Below are positions 52,474 to 62,968 of a stretch of DNA of 64,000 bases, piece after piece. A program made the position numbers and the translations under genes. Source of the stretch: Ectothiorhodospiraceae bacterium BW-2 (GTDB lineage Bacteria > Pseudomonadota > Gammaproteobacteria > Thiohalomonadales > Thiohalomonadaceae). The notes under the pieces were generated by a model, which saw only the letters and a program-made list of their open reading frames with translations, searched no databases and was not told the origin of the DNA. The stretch's first letter is position 1; each line of letters starts with the position of its first letter. Where the stretch lies: the NCBI GenBank assembly GCA_008375315.1, contig CP032507.1, positions 1,601,001-1,665,000 of the forward strand. Direction: 5' to 3'.

Positions 52474-53561
52474 CGCCGTCGCTCCATTAACGCCAGACAG
52501 GCGCTCGCTACCCGCTCGGTAGCATCACTCGGAAAACGGCGGGCAGCTCGCGCCCCCATCGCCTCTAAACGGCGTCGCCCCTGATCGGGATCGGTGCTAT
52601 AACGGGCAATATGGGCTGCCAGCCCCTCAACGCTCAAATCGGCCTCAACCATGACCTCCGCCGCCTCCGCTTCCACTAGGTAGCGGGCATTAGCTAGCTG
52701 ATGGTTATCGACCGCATAGGGGTAGGGGATAAAGAGCGCCGCTCGACCCGCCTGCGCTACCTCGCTCACCGTCAACGCCCCGGCACGGCAGATCACCCAA
52801 TCGGCCCAGCGATAGGCTGCCGCCATATCCTCAATAAAGGGCTCAACTCGCGCCTCGACACCGGCGCTAGCGTAGGCGGCCAAACTCTGCTCATATTTCG
52901 AAGTACCACTCTGGTGCCACACGGTAGGCCGTGCCTGTGGTGTCAAGAAGCCTAGCGCCTCGGGCAGGGTACGGTTTAGCGCCGCCGCGCCCAGACTCCC
53001 CCCTAAGACCAAGACTCTAAGCGCCTCACCTAGGCGTGGTGCCCTCTCATCATCCGGCTGTGAGGTCACCAAACTTGCCCGTAACGGATTACCGCTCACC
53101 TCGACCCGCTTACCGCGAATCGATCCGGGAAAGGCGACCATCATTCGCTGCGCTAGTGGGGCTAACAGCCGATTGGTTAAGCCGGCAATCGCATTCTGCT
53201 CATGCAGCAGAAGGGGGGTTGCCGTCAATCGCGCCGCAAGCCCCCCCGGAGCGGTCACGAACCCCCCCATGCCGACCACTAGATCGGGCCGAAAATGGCG
53301 CACCACCCGTACCGCTTGCCATGCAGCTCGAACGACTCGCCATGGTGCGAGTAACCACCCCTTCACCCCCTTGCCGCGCAGGGCACGAATCGAAACGGTA
53401 TGGAGTCGATAACCGTAGCGCGGCACTAGCTGCTCCTCCATTCCACCGCAGGCACCGAGCCACTCAACCTCGACCTCTCGCTGCTTTAGATGGTCGGCCA
53501 GCGCCAGCGCCGGAAATAGATGTCCGCCGGTTCCCCCCGCCACCATCAGGAGCCGCTTCAC
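52470..53561 (-). CDS. murG: Lipid II synthase MurG
   Basis: A 363-residue GT28 glycosyltransferase that adds GlcNAc to lipid I on the inner face of the membrane. The glycine-rich loops are [15 protein letters not shown] and [12 protein letters not shown]. The UDP-GlcNAc block is [18 protein letters not shown]. It overlaps ftsW and murC by ATGA junctions. A 199-codon plus-strand frame opposite it is compositional only. Confidence 0.95.
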   Translation of the reverse strand: MKRLLMVAGGTGGHLFPALALADHLKQREVEVEWLGACGGMEEQLVPRYGYRLHTVSIRALRGKGVKGWLLAPWRVVRAAWQAVRVVRHFRPDLVVGMGGFVTAPGGLAARLTATPLLLHEQNAIAGLTNRLLAPLAQRMMVAFPGSIRGKRVEVSGNPLRASLVTSQPDDERAPRLGEALRVLVLGGSLGAAALNRTLPEALGFLTPQARPTVWHQSGTSKYEQSLAAYASAGVEARVEPFIEDMAAAYRWADWVICRAGALTVSEVAQAGRAALFIPYPYAVDNHQLANARYLVEAEAAEVMVEADLSVEGLAAHIARYSTDPDQGRRRLEAMGARAARRFPSDATERVASACLALMERRR

Positions 53562-54703
53562 GATCTTCGCTCCGCTTGCGCCGTCTCAGTCACGACCCGC
53601 ATCACCAGCGCCAAGGCGATAAAGATCATCAATAGATTAGAGCCGCCATAGCTCAGTAGCGGCAGCGAGAGCCCTTTAGTCGGCAACAGCCCCATATTGA
53701 CCCCCATATTGATAATCGTCTGTAGCGCTAGCCAGATAGCGATGCCGTAACAGAGATAGCCGCCAAAGATCAGTCGCTGCGACATCGCCCGCTGACCGAT
53801 AATAAATAGCCGCGCAATGAGCCAACCAAAGAGCAGTAGCAGCAGCGCCGCCCCCAACACCCCTAACTCCTCCGCCACAACGGCATAGACAAAATCGGTA
53901 TGCGCCTCGGGTAGATAGAACAGCTTCTGCACACTGCTACCGAGACCGGCACCGATCCAGTCGCCACGACCAAACGCAATGAGCGCCTGAGTCAACTGAT
54001 AGCCGCTGCCATACTGATCACTCCACGGATCGAGATAGGATTGTAATCGCTCCAGACGGTAGGGGGAGGTGAATGCCAATAGCGCCAAGCCGGCCATAGC
54101 AACCAATCCCGCTGAAGCGAAGATCCATATCCTAACCCCAGCGAGAAACAGCATGCCCATCGCAGTGGCCAAAATGACCACTACCGAGCCAAAATCGGGC
54201 TCCAAAATCAGCAGCAGTGCCGCCACCATCACCAACAGCATCGGCCGTAGGAAGGCGCTAAACTGCTCTCTTAGCGGCTGTTGACGACGGACGATATAGC
54301 CCGACAGGTAGAGAATTAGCGCCAGTTTGGCAAACTCTGAGACCTGAAAGTTAATCAGCCCCAAATTGAGCCAACGGGTGCTGCCATTGACTGTCCTGCC
54401 TAGCCCGGGGATAAAGACCGCCAGCAGTAGCACGATCGCGACCAGAAATAGCAGCGGCGAGAGCGTCTCCAATACCTGTAGCGGAATACGCCACACCGCC
54501 AGCGCCAACCCCAAACTAATCAGTAAATAGATCGCTTGGCGCTGCATAAAGTAGCCGCTATCGCCGGCCAGCCTCTCGCCAATCCCCACTGAAGCCGAGG
54601 CGACCATCAACACCCCAAATAGCGACAGCCCGATCCCTAAGAGCAAAAGCTGGCGGTCGATTGCATCGACTGCCATCTGCTGTAACAGTTTAAGCGCCAT
54701 CAA
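53558..54703 (-). CDS. ftsW: SEDS peptidoglycan polymerase FtsW
   Basis: A 381-residue polytopic (about ten-helix) SEDS protein that polymerises septal glycan with FtsI. Family marks are GRTVNGSTRWLNLG (extracellular loop with the conserved Arg-Trp) and ILEPDFGSVVVI (catalytic Asp). PEAHTDFVYAVVAEELG and LPLLSYGGSNLL follow. It begins MMALKLL; the second Met is an equal start candidate. Four-base overlaps link it to murD and murG. Confidence 0.95.
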   Translation of the reverse strand: MMALKLLQQMAVDAIDRQLLLLGIGLSLFGVLMVASASVGIGERLAGDSGYFMQRQAIYLLISLGLALAVWRIPLQVLETLSPLLFLVAIVLLLAVFIPGLGRTVNGSTRWLNLGLINFQVSEFAKLALILYLSGYIVRRQQPLREQFSAFLRPMLLVMVAALLLILEPDFGSVVVILATAMGMLFLAGVRIWIFASAGLVAMAGLALLAFTSPYRLERLQSYLDPWSDQYGSGYQLTQALIAFGRGDWIGAGLGSSVQKLFYLPEAHTDFVYAVVAEELGVLGAALLLLLFGWLIARLFIIGQRAMSQRLIFGGYLCYGIAIWLALQTIINMGVNMGLLPTKGLSLPLLSYGGSNLLMIFIALALVMRVVTETAQAERRS

Positions 54704-56082
54704 GCGGCCCTTTGCAGCATCTTAACCGCTGCGGTAAAGGCTTCGCCTCGGGCGATATAGTGGCTAAACATATCGAAGCTCGCACACGCCGGCGAGAGTA
54801 GTACCGCATCGCCGGGGGAGGCTAATCGCGCCGCCTCAGCAACCGCCTCAGCCATTGAGGCGACCCTCACCACCGGCACTACCCCCTCAACCGCCGCCGC
54901 AATCGCCGGACTATCGATCCCCAGTAGCACAACCGCTCGGGTCGATCGCGCCACCGCCTGTCGCAGCGGTGAAAAGTCGGCCCCCTTGCCGACCCCTCCG
55001 GCAATCAAGACCACCGGCTGTTCAAATCCCGCCAGCGCCGCCACTGTCGCCCCCACATTAGTCCCTTTTGAGTCGTTAAACCAGCTCACCCCATTGAGAG
55101 AGGCCACCCATTGGCAGCGGTGCGGCAGGCCGCTAAATCGAGCCGCTGCCGCTCTCGCCGCCGCTCTGTCGAGCCCTAACGCCTCAATGACACTCCAAGC
55201 CGCCAACAGATTGACTCGATTATGGCCACCAGAGAGCTTCAGCTCTGCTAGCGGCATCAGCCGCTCGCTCTTTGTGACGATCCAGAGCTGCTCATCGGCC
55301 CCCCTCGCTACCCCTAACTGCTGTGGCCCTGAGGGCGGCTGTAGGGAGTAGCGCCACTCTCGTGCCGCCTTAGGTAGCCACGGTTCGGCCAGCGCCGCCA
55401 CCGTCGGCTCATCGCTCTGCCAGACGATCTGTCTGGCGTGGTGAAAGATGCGCTGCTTAAGCTGGCCGTAGCGCTCTAGACTGCCGTGGCGATCGAGATG
55501 ATCGGCGGTTAAATTGAGCAGTAGCGCCACCTCTAGCGCCAGCGACTCGGTCAACTCTAGCTGAAAGCTCGACAGCTCCAGCAGATAGAGCTCCTTCCCC
55601 TTATCGAGCAGATCGAGCGCTGGGGTGCCTAAATTGCCGCCGACAGCGACCTTCACCCCAGTGGCCGCAATCATCTCGCCTAATAGAGCGGTTACCGTGC
55701 TTTTGCCATTAGAGCCGGTAATCGCCACCACCGGTGCTTTGACAGCACGGGCAAACAGTTCGATATCTCCCACCACCTCAATACCGTGGCGACGCGCCTG
55801 CTGTAGTAGCGACATATCGGCCGCCACCCCTGGCGAAACCGCAATGGCCCGAGCCGCCATAAAATCGGTCGTGACAAAGCGGCCAAAGCGGTAGCCGGCA
55901 CAACGCACTAGCAGTTCGGCCGACCCACTCTCCAGCGGCGGCTCTAGCCGGCTATCCACCCAGACTACGCGCTCTTTTTGAGACAAAAGGTGGCGCACCA
56001 TTGAGGCCCCACTCAGACCCGCCCCGACGACCAGCCAATAGCCGCGCCGCTGCTGTTTAAGACGATCTACCTGCTCAACCAT
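54700..56082 (-). CDS. murD: UDP-N-acetylmuramoylalanine-D-glutamate ligase MurD
   Basis: A 460-residue Mur ligase that adds D-Glu. Start [14 protein letters not shown] at 56082, which overlaps the mraY stop (TAATG); a longer reading to 56169 merely reads through the end of mraY. The N-terminal Rossmann motif is VVGAGLSGASMV. The P-loop is AITGSNGKSTVTALLGE, with NLTADHLDRHGS after it, and WFNDSKGTNVGATVAAL completes the active site. It overlaps ftsW by four bases. Confidence 0.95.
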   Translation of the reverse strand: MVEQVDRLKQQRRGYWLVVGAGLSGASMVRHLLSQKERVVWVDSRLEPPLESGSAELLVRCAGYRFGRFVTTDFMAARAIAVSPGVAADMSLLQQARRHGIEVVGDIELFARAVKAPVVAITGSNGKSTVTALLGEMIAATGVKVAVGGNLGTPALDLLDKGKELYLLELSSFQLELTESLALEVALLLNLTADHLDRHGSLERYGQLKQRIFHHARQIVWQSDEPTVAALAEPWLPKAAREWRYSLQPPSGPQQLGVARGADEQLWIVTKSERLMPLAELKLSGGHNRVNLLAAWSVIEALGLDRAAARAAAARFSGLPHRCQWVASLNGVSWFNDSKGTNVGATVAALAGFEQPVVLIAGGVGKGADFSPLRQAVARSTRAVVLLGIDSPAIAAAVEGVVPVVRVASMAEAVAEAARLASPGDAVLLSPACASFDMFSHYIARGEAFTAAVKMLQRAA

Positions 56083-57164
56083 TAGCGTATCTTTAAGGTG
56101 GCCAGTCCCACCAGTACCAAAATTAACGAAATAATCCAAAAACGGACGACCACTTGGGTCTCCTTCCACCCCTTGAGCTCAAAGTGGTGGTGAATCGGTG
56201 CCATCTGAAAAATGCGCCGCCGAGTCAACTTATAAGAACCGACCTGAAGAATCACCGACACCGTCTCCATCACAAAGATCCCCCCCATAATCACCAGCAC
56301 CAGCTCTTGACGCACAATCACGGCAATGGAGCCGAGCGCCGCCCCCAGCCCAAGCGCCCCGACATCGCCCATAAAGACCTGAGCCGGATGGGTGTTAAAC
56401 CATAAAAAGCCGAGGCCAGCACCGACCAAGGAGCCACAGATCACAATGAGCTCCCCCGCACCCGCGACATAGGGGACAGATAGATAGTCGGCGTAGTGGA
56501 TATGGCCGGCGACATAGGCAAAAATCCCCAACCCCCCCGCGACCATCACAGTCGGCATAATCGCCAGACCATCGAGCCCATCGGTTAAGTTAACCGCATT
56601 GCTACTACCGACAATCACCAAATAGGTTAGAACGATATAGCCGATGCCGAGCGGAATGACGATCTCTTTAAATAGCGGCACAATGAGCGCCGTATGGGCA
56701 GGGTCACTCGCCAGTAGATAGAGCACCACCGCCGCTCCCCCCCCGACTAAGCTCTGCCAAAGATACTTCTGCGCCGCACTGAGGCCGTTAGAGTGGCGAC
56801 GCCGTAGCTTGAGCGCATCATCCAGCGCCCCAATCGCCCCAAAAGCGAGGGTCACCAGTAGCACCACCCAGACATAAGGGTTACTTAGATCACTCCACAG
56901 CAGCACGGAACAGGCGATAGAGAAGAGAATCAGCAGCCCCCCCATCGTCGGGGTTCCCTGCTTTTGCAGGTGGCTCTCGGGGCCATCCTCCCGCACAAAC
57001 TGCCCCACCTGATAGTGGTTCAGGCGGCGAATAAAGTAGGGGCCAGCCATTAGGGAGATAAACAGGGCCGTTAACACCCCCAAAATCGCCCGAAAGGTGA
57101 GATAGTTAAACAGGTTAAAGGCGCTGTAAAACTGGCTTAAATAGTCGGCAAGTAGCAGTAACAT
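56082..57164 (-). CDS. mraY: Phospho-MurNAc-pentapeptide transferase MraY
   Basis: A 360-residue, about ten-helix membrane enzyme that forms lipid I on undecaprenyl phosphate. Conserved motifs are [41 protein letters not shown] (Asp pair) and [16 protein letters not shown]. The C-terminus has [15 protein letters not shown]. It is three bases downstream of murF and one base into murD. It is complete. Confidence 0.96.
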   Translation of the reverse strand: MLLLLADYLSQFYSAFNLFNYLTFRAILGVLTALFISLMAGPYFIRRLNHYQVGQFVREDGPESHLQKQGTPTMGGLLILFSIACSVLLWSDLSNPYVWVVLLVTLAFGAIGALDDALKLRRRHSNGLSAAQKYLWQSLVGGGAAVVLYLLASDPAHTALIVPLFKEIVIPLGIGYIVLTYLVIVGSSNAVNLTDGLDGLAIMPTVMVAGGLGIFAYVAGHIHYADYLSVPYVAGAGELIVICGSLVGAGLGFLWFNTHPAQVFMGDVGALGLGAALGSIAVIVRQELVLVIMGGIFVMETVSVILQVGSYKLTRRRIFQMAPIHHHFELKGWKETQVVVRFWIISLILVLVGLATLKIR

Positions 57165-57167
57165 AGG

Positions 57168-58544
57168 CTACCCCCCCTCCTGCTGGCGCAGTGCGGCTAC
57201 GACCCGATCCATCGCCGCCGAGCGCGACCCCTTCACCAGCAGCGTCGTCTGGCGGTTCAATAGCTGCTGCAGCCTCTCAATGAGGCCACTCTGCCTCTCA
57301 AACGGCTCCCCCCCCTCACCAAAGGCCGCGACCGCTGCTGCTGAGAGCGGCCCACACCCGAATAGGCGCTCAATGCCGGCCTCCCGCGCCTGTTCACCGA
57401 TGAGGGTATGGTAGTACTCAGCCTCCGTTCCCAATTCGCCCATGTCACCCACCACCAAAATTCGCTCGCCACTGTAGGTTGAGAGCACCTCAATCGCAGC
57501 GGCCATCGATGCCGGATTGGCGTTATAGCTATCGTCAATGAGTCGGGCACCGTTGTAGGCCGGCATCGAGACTAGCCGCCCCTGTTCGGGTTGAAACTGC
57601 GCTAACCCCCGCTGCATTAGCTCACTATCACGCAGACCGAACGGCCATACAGCCGCAACCGCCGCGAGCAGATTGCGCACATTGTGCTCCCCTAGTAGCG
57701 GCAGAGTCAGGGTAAAGCGCTCGCCGTGGAGAGCTATCTCGACCCGACTGCCAAGCGGCTCTGGCTGCCATGTAGCGCTAACATCAGCACGGTGATCCAA
57801 CCCGAAGCTGACCACACTCACCCCCGCCATCGCCTCTAACTGCCGCCGCCACTGCGGTGTAAAGGGGGAGTCGGCCGGAATAACCGCCACCCCGTCAGGC
57901 TTTAGGGCGTTAAATATCTCCCCCTTCGCATCGGCCACCCCCTGTAGCGACCCAAACCCGGCTAAGTGGGCCGCGGCAACATTGGTCAATACCGCTACAT
58001 CGGGCTGCACTAGCTGGGTTAAATAGCCAATTTCACCGCCATGGTTCGCTCCCATCTCAACGACCGCAAACTGGTGCTCTGGCCCAAGTCGTAGCAGCGT
58101 CTGCGGCACGCCGATATCGTTATTTAGATTGCCGCAGGTCGCTAGCGTCGGGGCGAAGGGCTCTAACAGCGCCGCGCAGAGGTTTTTAACGCTAGTTTTA
58201 CCGTTAGAGCCGGTCAGGCCGATCACTTTAGGCGAGAGGGTTAAGCGCCAACGACGCCCAATCTCCCCTAGCGCTAGGCGGCTATCTTCTACCACTAGCT
58301 GCGGTAGCGGTAGCTGCGGTTTAGCACTTTCGACCACCATTGCCGCGGCTCCACGGGCTAGCGCTTCAGCCATAAAGTCGTGGCCATTAAAGCGCTCACC
58401 ACAGAGGGCTAGATAGAGCGCCCCCTCCTGCAGCGTGCGGCTATCACTACTCAAACCGGTAATATCGACTTCAGCGTAGTGAATCTGCTGTCGCAGCATC
58501 GGCTGTAACCAGCGAATCAGCTCGGTTAGAGTCGTGTGCATCAT
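57168..58544 (-). CDS. murF: UDP-MurNAc-tripeptide-D-Ala-D-Ala ligase MurF
   Basis: A 458-residue Mur ligase that completes the pentapeptide with D-Ala-D-Ala. Start MMHTTLTELIRWL at 58544, overlapping the murE stop as ATGA; an upstream reading adds residues from the murE end. The P-loop is GLTGSNGKTSVKNL, followed by FAVVEMGANHGGEI and IDDSYNANPASMAAA. The C-terminus VVAALRQQEGG ends three bases before mraY. Confidence 0.94.
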   Translation of the reverse strand: MMHTTLTELIRWLQPMLRQQIHYAEVDITGLSSDSRTLQEGALYLALCGERFNGHDFMAEALARGAAAMVVESAKPQLPLPQLVVEDSRLALGEIGRRWRLTLSPKVIGLTGSNGKTSVKNLCAALLEPFAPTLATCGNLNNDIGVPQTLLRLGPEHQFAVVEMGANHGGEIGYLTQLVQPDVAVLTNVAAAHLAGFGSLQGVADAKGEIFNALKPDGVAVIPADSPFTPQWRRQLEAMAGVSVVSFGLDHRADVSATWQPEPLGSRVEIALHGERFTLTLPLLGEHNVRNLLAAVAAVWPFGLRDSELMQRGLAQFQPEQGRLVSMPAYNGARLIDDSYNANPASMAAAIEVLSTYSGERILVVGDMGELGTEAEYYHTLIGEQAREAGIERLFGCGPLSAAAVAAFGEGGEPFERQSGLIERLQQLLNRQTTLLVKGSRSAAMDRVVAALRQQEGG

Positions 58545-60055
58545 GCCGCCTGCTCCTGCTGCTGCTGTAAATAGCACATCACCCACTGCTGATCACTGAA
58601 AGGGAGTGTTTGAGTACCGACTATCTGCCCCTGCTCATGCCCTTTCCCGGCAATCACCACACACTCCCCCGGTGCTGCCTCTCTCAGTGCATACTCAATC
58701 GCTTCGGCTCGATCAACGATCGATACCGCTCGCTCTGGTGCGGCCATGCCGGCAATAATGTCGTCGATAATCGCTTGCGGGGACTCGCTGCGCGGGTTAT
58801 CGGAGGTGACAATCACAGATTCACTGGCCGACTCAGCCACTCGCCCCATCTGCGGCCGCTTGCCACGATCACGATCCCCCCCACAGCCAAACACCAGCCA
58901 AATCCGACCAAACTGGTGCTGTTTGAGTGCCTGTAGCAGCGACTGTAGCCCATCGGGGGTATGGGCAAAGTCGATCACCACCTCCACCCCCGTCGGCGTC
59001 GTTAAGCGTTCGACTCTGCCGGCGGGCAAATGGGCCGCTTGTAGCCGTCGGGGGAGGCTCTCCCAAGAGAGACCTGCTAGCCGTAACGCGGCCACGACAG
59101 CCAACAGGTTCTCACCGTTATGCTCGCCTAATAGTGGTAGTCGCCACTGCCCCTCTCCCCAAGGGGTAGCCACTTTTAGCGTCATACCGCTACGATCGGC
59201 GGCGACGATCTCTCCTGTTATCGCCGCGAGCGGATCAGGGCGCTCGCCCTGTCGCAGTAGCTGATAGCCGTAGCCTGTGACCGAGCGGGGGAGCTGTGCT
59301 ATGAGCTGCCGTCCAAAGGGGTCGGCAATATTGATGATCGCCTGTTGTAGCGACTCAAACTGAAACAGCTTCGCTTTCGCCGCCCCATAACGGGCTAGGG
59401 TGCCGTGATAGTCGAGGTGATCGCGACTTAAATTGGTAAAGATAGCAGTCGTAAAGGGGACTGCGGCCACTCGATCTTGATCTAGTGCGTGGGAGGAGAC
59501 CTCCATCATCGCATAGGAGAGCGCCTCGCTGCGCCACTGTGCTAACTGCCGCTGTACCGATACCGCATCGGGGGTGGTCATGCCGTTATAGCTTAACCGC
59601 TGTGGCCGCCCCGCGCCGAGAGTCCCCATTAAGCCACACTCCCGTTCGCCACACCCCTCTAAGGCGGTGGCGTAGAGGTGGGCAACGCTGCTCTTACCGT
59701 TTGTGCCGGTGACGGCGGTTAGATGGAGAGTACGGCCTGGGTGGTGAAAAAAGCGGGCGGCTATCTGGCTGATCTGTTGCGCTAGATCGGCGATAGCGAG
59801 CATGGGAATCGCTCCGTCGTAGGTACGACAGAGTTCAACTGGAGCCGATGTCGGCTCATAGAGTAGCGCAGCCGCTCCTCGCTCTATCACCTGGGGCAGA
59901 TAGTGTAACCCGTGACCACGATGGCCATTTAGGGCGATAAATAGCTCCCCTCGTCGCAGTTGGCGACTATCGATCGCTACGCCGTGAACTAGCACCCCAC
60001 CTATCTTAGTACCGGTGAGTTGTGGCAGCAGTTGCTGCAGCGCTACCGCACTCAT
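58541..60055 (-). CDS. murE: UDP-MurNAc-L-Ala-D-Glu-meso-DAP ligase MurE
   Basis: A 504-residue Mur ligase. The P-loop is VTGTNGKSSVAHLYATAL, and LSRDHLDYHGTLARYG and FAHTPDGLQSLLQAL follow. The DNPR box (TSDNPRSESPQAI) specifies meso-diaminopimelate over lysine, so the peptidoglycan is of the Gram-negative DAP type. It overlaps ftsI and murF by four bases each. Confidence 0.95.
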   Translation of the reverse strand: MSAVALQQLLPQLTGTKIGGVLVHGVAIDSRQLRRGELFIALNGHRGHGLHYLPQVIERGAAALLYEPTSAPVELCRTYDGAIPMLAIADLAQQISQIAARFFHHPGRTLHLTAVTGTNGKSSVAHLYATALEGCGERECGLMGTLGAGRPQRLSYNGMTTPDAVSVQRQLAQWRSEALSYAMMEVSSHALDQDRVAAVPFTTAIFTNLSRDHLDYHGTLARYGAAKAKLFQFESLQQAIINIADPFGRQLIAQLPRSVTGYGYQLLRQGERPDPLAAITGEIVAADRSGMTLKVATPWGEGQWRLPLLGEHNGENLLAVVAALRLAGLSWESLPRRLQAAHLPAGRVERLTTPTGVEVVIDFAHTPDGLQSLLQALKQHQFGRIWLVFGCGGDRDRGKRPQMGRVAESASESVIVTSDNPRSESPQAIIDDIIAGMAAPERAVSIVDRAEAIEYALREAAPGECVVIAGKGHEQGQIVGTQTLPFSDQQWVMCYLQQQQEQAA

Positions 60056-61776
60056 GGCGCTAGCTCCGGTGGCTTTAGTCCGGTCAGTTGTAGCGAGCTG
60101 TCGGCCTCTACATCGTCCGGAGGGATATTGAGCAGCCGTAGCGCTCCGCCCATCACTTTAGCAAAGACCGGTGCGGCAACCACCCCGCCGTAGTAGTCTC
60201 CCGAATCGGGCTGATCGATTACGGTTATCATCACCAATTTTGGATCGTTAGCCGGTGCCATACCGGCAAAGAGTGCCAGATAGTTCTCTTCGTTATACCC
60301 CTCGGTATCGAGTTTACGCACGGTGCCGGTCTTACCGGCGATCTGATAGCCCTCAATACGGGCAAGGCGAGCGGTTCCCCCCTCATCGGTCACATGCGAC
60401 ATCATTGTCACCACACTGCGGGCAACCGCTGCCGAGACTACCCGCCGCGAGGGCATGGTCTCATCGGCTAAAAAGGTCACCTGCGACAATCTCCCCTCAG
60501 CCGCTAGGGCACCATAGGCGCGAGTTAGCTGCATCAGCGTGGTCGATAGCCCATAGCCGTAGCTGATCGTCGCCTGACGAATCGATTGCCACTGGTAGTG
60601 GGGCGGTAGATTGCCACTCTGCTCGCCCGGAAAACGGCTACCGCTTGACCATCCAAACCCAAACCCATCAAATAGCCGCCACATCTGCTCTCGATCTAGC
60701 GTCATGGCGATTTTACTCGCCCCGACATTGCTCGATTTTTTAATGACCGTCGCCAGATCGATGACCCCGTAGTTACGGGCATCACGAATGGTAAAGTTGG
60801 CTAGCCGCAGATAACCCGGTGCCGTATCGACCGTCGAGCTACTGCTAAACAGGCCACTCTCTAGGGCGGCGGCCACAGTGAACGGCTTCATAGTCGAACC
60901 GGGCTCAAAGATATCGGTCACCGCTCGGTTGCGCAGCGCATCAGCGGTTAACTGACTACGATTATTGGGGTTATAGGCTGGCTGATTGACCATCGCTAGC
61001 ACTTCACCGCTATCGCTGTCATAGACAATCGCCATCCCCCCCTTCGCCTCATGTAGCTGTACGGCGGCCTTAAGCTCCCGATAGGCGAGGTATTGAATAC
61101 GGCGATCAAGCGTTAGGCGAATATCCTCTCCCGCTTCGACCTCTTCTAGGCTTTCGACATTCTCAATGGTGCGCCCGAGTCTATCGCGAATCACCCGTTT
61201 TAGGCCCGATTTTCCCTGCAAGCGCTCATTGAGCAGTAGCTCTAGCCCCTCCTGTCCCCGATCATCGATATCGGTAAAGCCGACCACATGGGAGGCGATC
61301 TCAGCCATCGGATAGTAGCGGTGGTATTCGCGCTGGGTATAGAGCCCCTCTATCCCTAGCTCGACAATTCGAGCCGCTATCGCTGGCGATAGATGGCGTT
61401 TTAGATAGACAAAGGTTTTATCGCTGCGTCTGGCGATCAGATCGGTTAGCCGCTGTCGGTCAATCTCTAAAAGGGCCGCTAGCGCGGGGTAGTGGCGCTG
61501 ATCCTGCGGCTGCAGCTGCTGCGGGTTGACCCAAATCGACTCTACCGGGGTACTGACCGCCACGACTTCGCCGTTGCGATCGGTAATCGTACCGCGATTG
61601 GCGGCAATTTCGACATCACGCAGAAAACGGGCATGGCCCTGCTCTTTTAAAAAGTCACTCTTAGCCGTATTAAGGTTGACCAGCCGCCACAGTAGCACGA
61701 TAGCCGCTAGCAGCAGCAGAGCCTGTAGAAAGCGCAGCCGCAGGGTGAGATGAACCTCAACTTTAGAGCGTTTCAT
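60052..61776 (-). CDS. ftsI: Septal transpeptidase FtsI (PBP3)
   Basis: A 574-residue class B penicillin-binding protein with one N-terminal transmembrane helix (about residues 16-30). After the PBP dimer domain comes the transpeptidase domain, with STMK (FEPGSTMKPFTVAAA, nucleophilic Ser), SSN (KKSSNVGASKIAM) and KTG (IAGKTGTVRKLD). It cross-links septal glycan with FtsW. It overlaps ftsL by four bases at its start and murE by four at its end. Confidence 0.96.
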   Translation of the reverse strand: MKRSKVEVHLTLRLRFLQALLLLAAIVLLWRLVNLNTAKSDFLKEQGHARFLRDVEIAANRGTITDRNGEVVAVSTPVESIWVNPQQLQPQDQRHYPALAALLEIDRQRLTDLIARRSDKTFVYLKRHLSPAIAARIVELGIEGLYTQREYHRYYPMAEIASHVVGFTDIDDRGQEGLELLLNERLQGKSGLKRVIRDRLGRTIENVESLEEVEAGEDIRLTLDRRIQYLAYRELKAAVQLHEAKGGMAIVYDSDSGEVLAMVNQPAYNPNNRSQLTADALRNRAVTDIFEPGSTMKPFTVAAALESGLFSSSSTVDTAPGYLRLANFTIRDARNYGVIDLATVIKKSSNVGASKIAMTLDREQMWRLFDGFGFGWSSGSRFPGEQSGNLPPHYQWQSIRQATISYGYGLSTTLMQLTRAYGALAAEGRLSQVTFLADETMPSRRVVSAAVARSVVTMMSHVTDEGGTARLARIEGYQIAGKTGTVRKLDTEGYNEENYLALFAGMAPANDPKLVMITVIDQPDSGDYYGGVVAAPVFAKVMGGALRLLNIPPDDVEADSSLQLTGLKPPELAP

Positions 61777-62033
61777 CGGGTTACCTTAATGACCGCATAC
61801 TCCTGCGGCACGACCATTTTCAGCTCGTTACGGGCGATATGATCGATACGGCTATGGCCGCTATAGGTGCTCTGCTCTAACTGCATTTTGCCCCATTCGA
61901 TATGCATATCATCCCGCTGCTGCTGTAGCTGCTCTAGGCGCACAAACGCTTGGCGCGTCTCATTTTTTACCTGTACCACCGCCAGCGAGGTGACAAACAG
62001 CAGGGCAACTAACAGCGTATTCAACATGATCAT
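61773..62033 (-). CDS. ftsL: Cell-division protein FtsL
   Basis: An 86-residue bitopic protein. A short N-terminus and one transmembrane helix (about 4-22) are followed by a leucine-zipper-like coiled coil (FVRLEQLQQQRDDMHIEWGK). The family tail IDHIARNELKMVVPQ is present. FtsL bridges FtsQ/FtsB and FtsWI. Its ATG overlaps the rsmH stop by one base (TGATG). The third-codon Met is an alternative start. Confidence 0.9.
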   Translation of the reverse strand: MIMLNTLLVALLFVTSLAVVQVKNETRQAFVRLEQLQQQRDDMHIEWGKMQLEQSTYSGHSRIDHIARNELKMVVPQEYAVIKVTR

Positions 62034-62968
62034 CAGGCCACTAGCCTCTGTGCAACGCGCATTATCGCACTACGACTGCGCGGATTGGCCGCTATCTCAT
62101 CGGCCTGAGGGCGCACCGCCTTGCCGATAATCTTCAGTTTAGGTTTAAGGGCGCTGACAGGTATCGGCAGATCGGGGGGGTAGTCGTCACCACGGGCCGC
62201 TTGACGCATAAAGCGCTTAACTAGACGATCTTCGAGCGAGTGGAAACTGATCATCACCACTCTAGCCCCCTCGGCTAGTAGTGCTAGCAGTTGTGATAAG
62301 AGCTGCTCTAACTGCTCTAGCTCACCGTTGATATAGATGCGAATCGCCTGAAATGAGCGAGTTGCAGGGTGTCTATCTCGCTCCCAACGGGGGTGGGCTG
62401 CGGCGATAATTTTCGCCAGCAAGGTGGTGGTCTCAATCGGCCCCTCGCTCTCCCTGTAGCTGACAATCGCGCGGGCGATACGGTTCGCATAGCGCTCCTC
62501 GCCATACTCTTTTAATACCTTTGCAATATCACTCCAAGTGGCGATAGCCAGCCACGCAGCAGCACTCTCGCCACGACTAGGATCCATACGCATATCGAGT
62601 GGGGCTTCACCACGCCAGCTAAAGCCGCGATCTATCTCATCTAGCTGAGGAGAGGAGACCCCCAAATCGACCAAAATGCCATTCACCGCCCCCACGCGAC
62701 GGCGCGTTAACTCCTCGCCTAGGCGGGAGAAGGGGGCGTGAATGATGGTAAAGCGGTTATCGCCACCGAAGTGGTGCTCGGCGTAGCGACACGCCTGCTG
62801 ATCTTGATCCAGTGCCAGCAGCCGCCCCTCAGCCCCTAACTGCTCTAAAATCGCTCGACTATGGCCACCACGACCAAAAGTCGCATCGACATAGCAGCCA
62901 TCGGCGCGAATCTGTAGCGCCCCGACCGCTTGAGACAACAGCACACTCTGATGCAGTGGCTGGCTCAT
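62033..62968 (-). CDS. rsmH: 16S rRNA m4C1402 methyltransferase RsmH (MraW)
   Basis: A 311-residue SAM methyltransferase that modifies C1402 of 16S rRNA. Start MSQPLHQSVLLSQAV at 62968, overlapping the mraZ stop as ATGA; a longer frame reads back through mraZ. Motif I is YVDATFGRGGHSRAIL. NGILVDLGVSSPQLDE and ISFHSLEDRLVKRFM are family-specific. It is complete. Confidence 0.95.
   Translation of the reverse strand: MSQPLHQSVLLSQAVGALQIRADGCYVDATFGRGGHSRAILEQLGAEGRLLALDQDQQACRYAEHHFGGDNRFTIIHAPFSRLGEELTRRRVGAVNGILVDLGVSSPQLDEIDRGFSWRGEAPLDMRMDPSRGESAAAWLAIATWSDIAKVLKEYGEERYANRIARAIVSYRESEGPIETTTLLAKIIAAAHPRWERDRHPATRSFQAIRIYINGELEQLEQLLSQLLALLAEGARVVMISFHSLEDRLVKRFMRQAARGDDYPPDLPIPVSALKPKLKIIGKAVRPQADEIAANPRSRSAIMRVAQRLVA

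Noticed and set aside
56083-56169. Longer murD N-terminus
   Set aside because: It reads the end of mraY in another frame; the ATG at 56082 gives the family start and a normal TAATG overlap.
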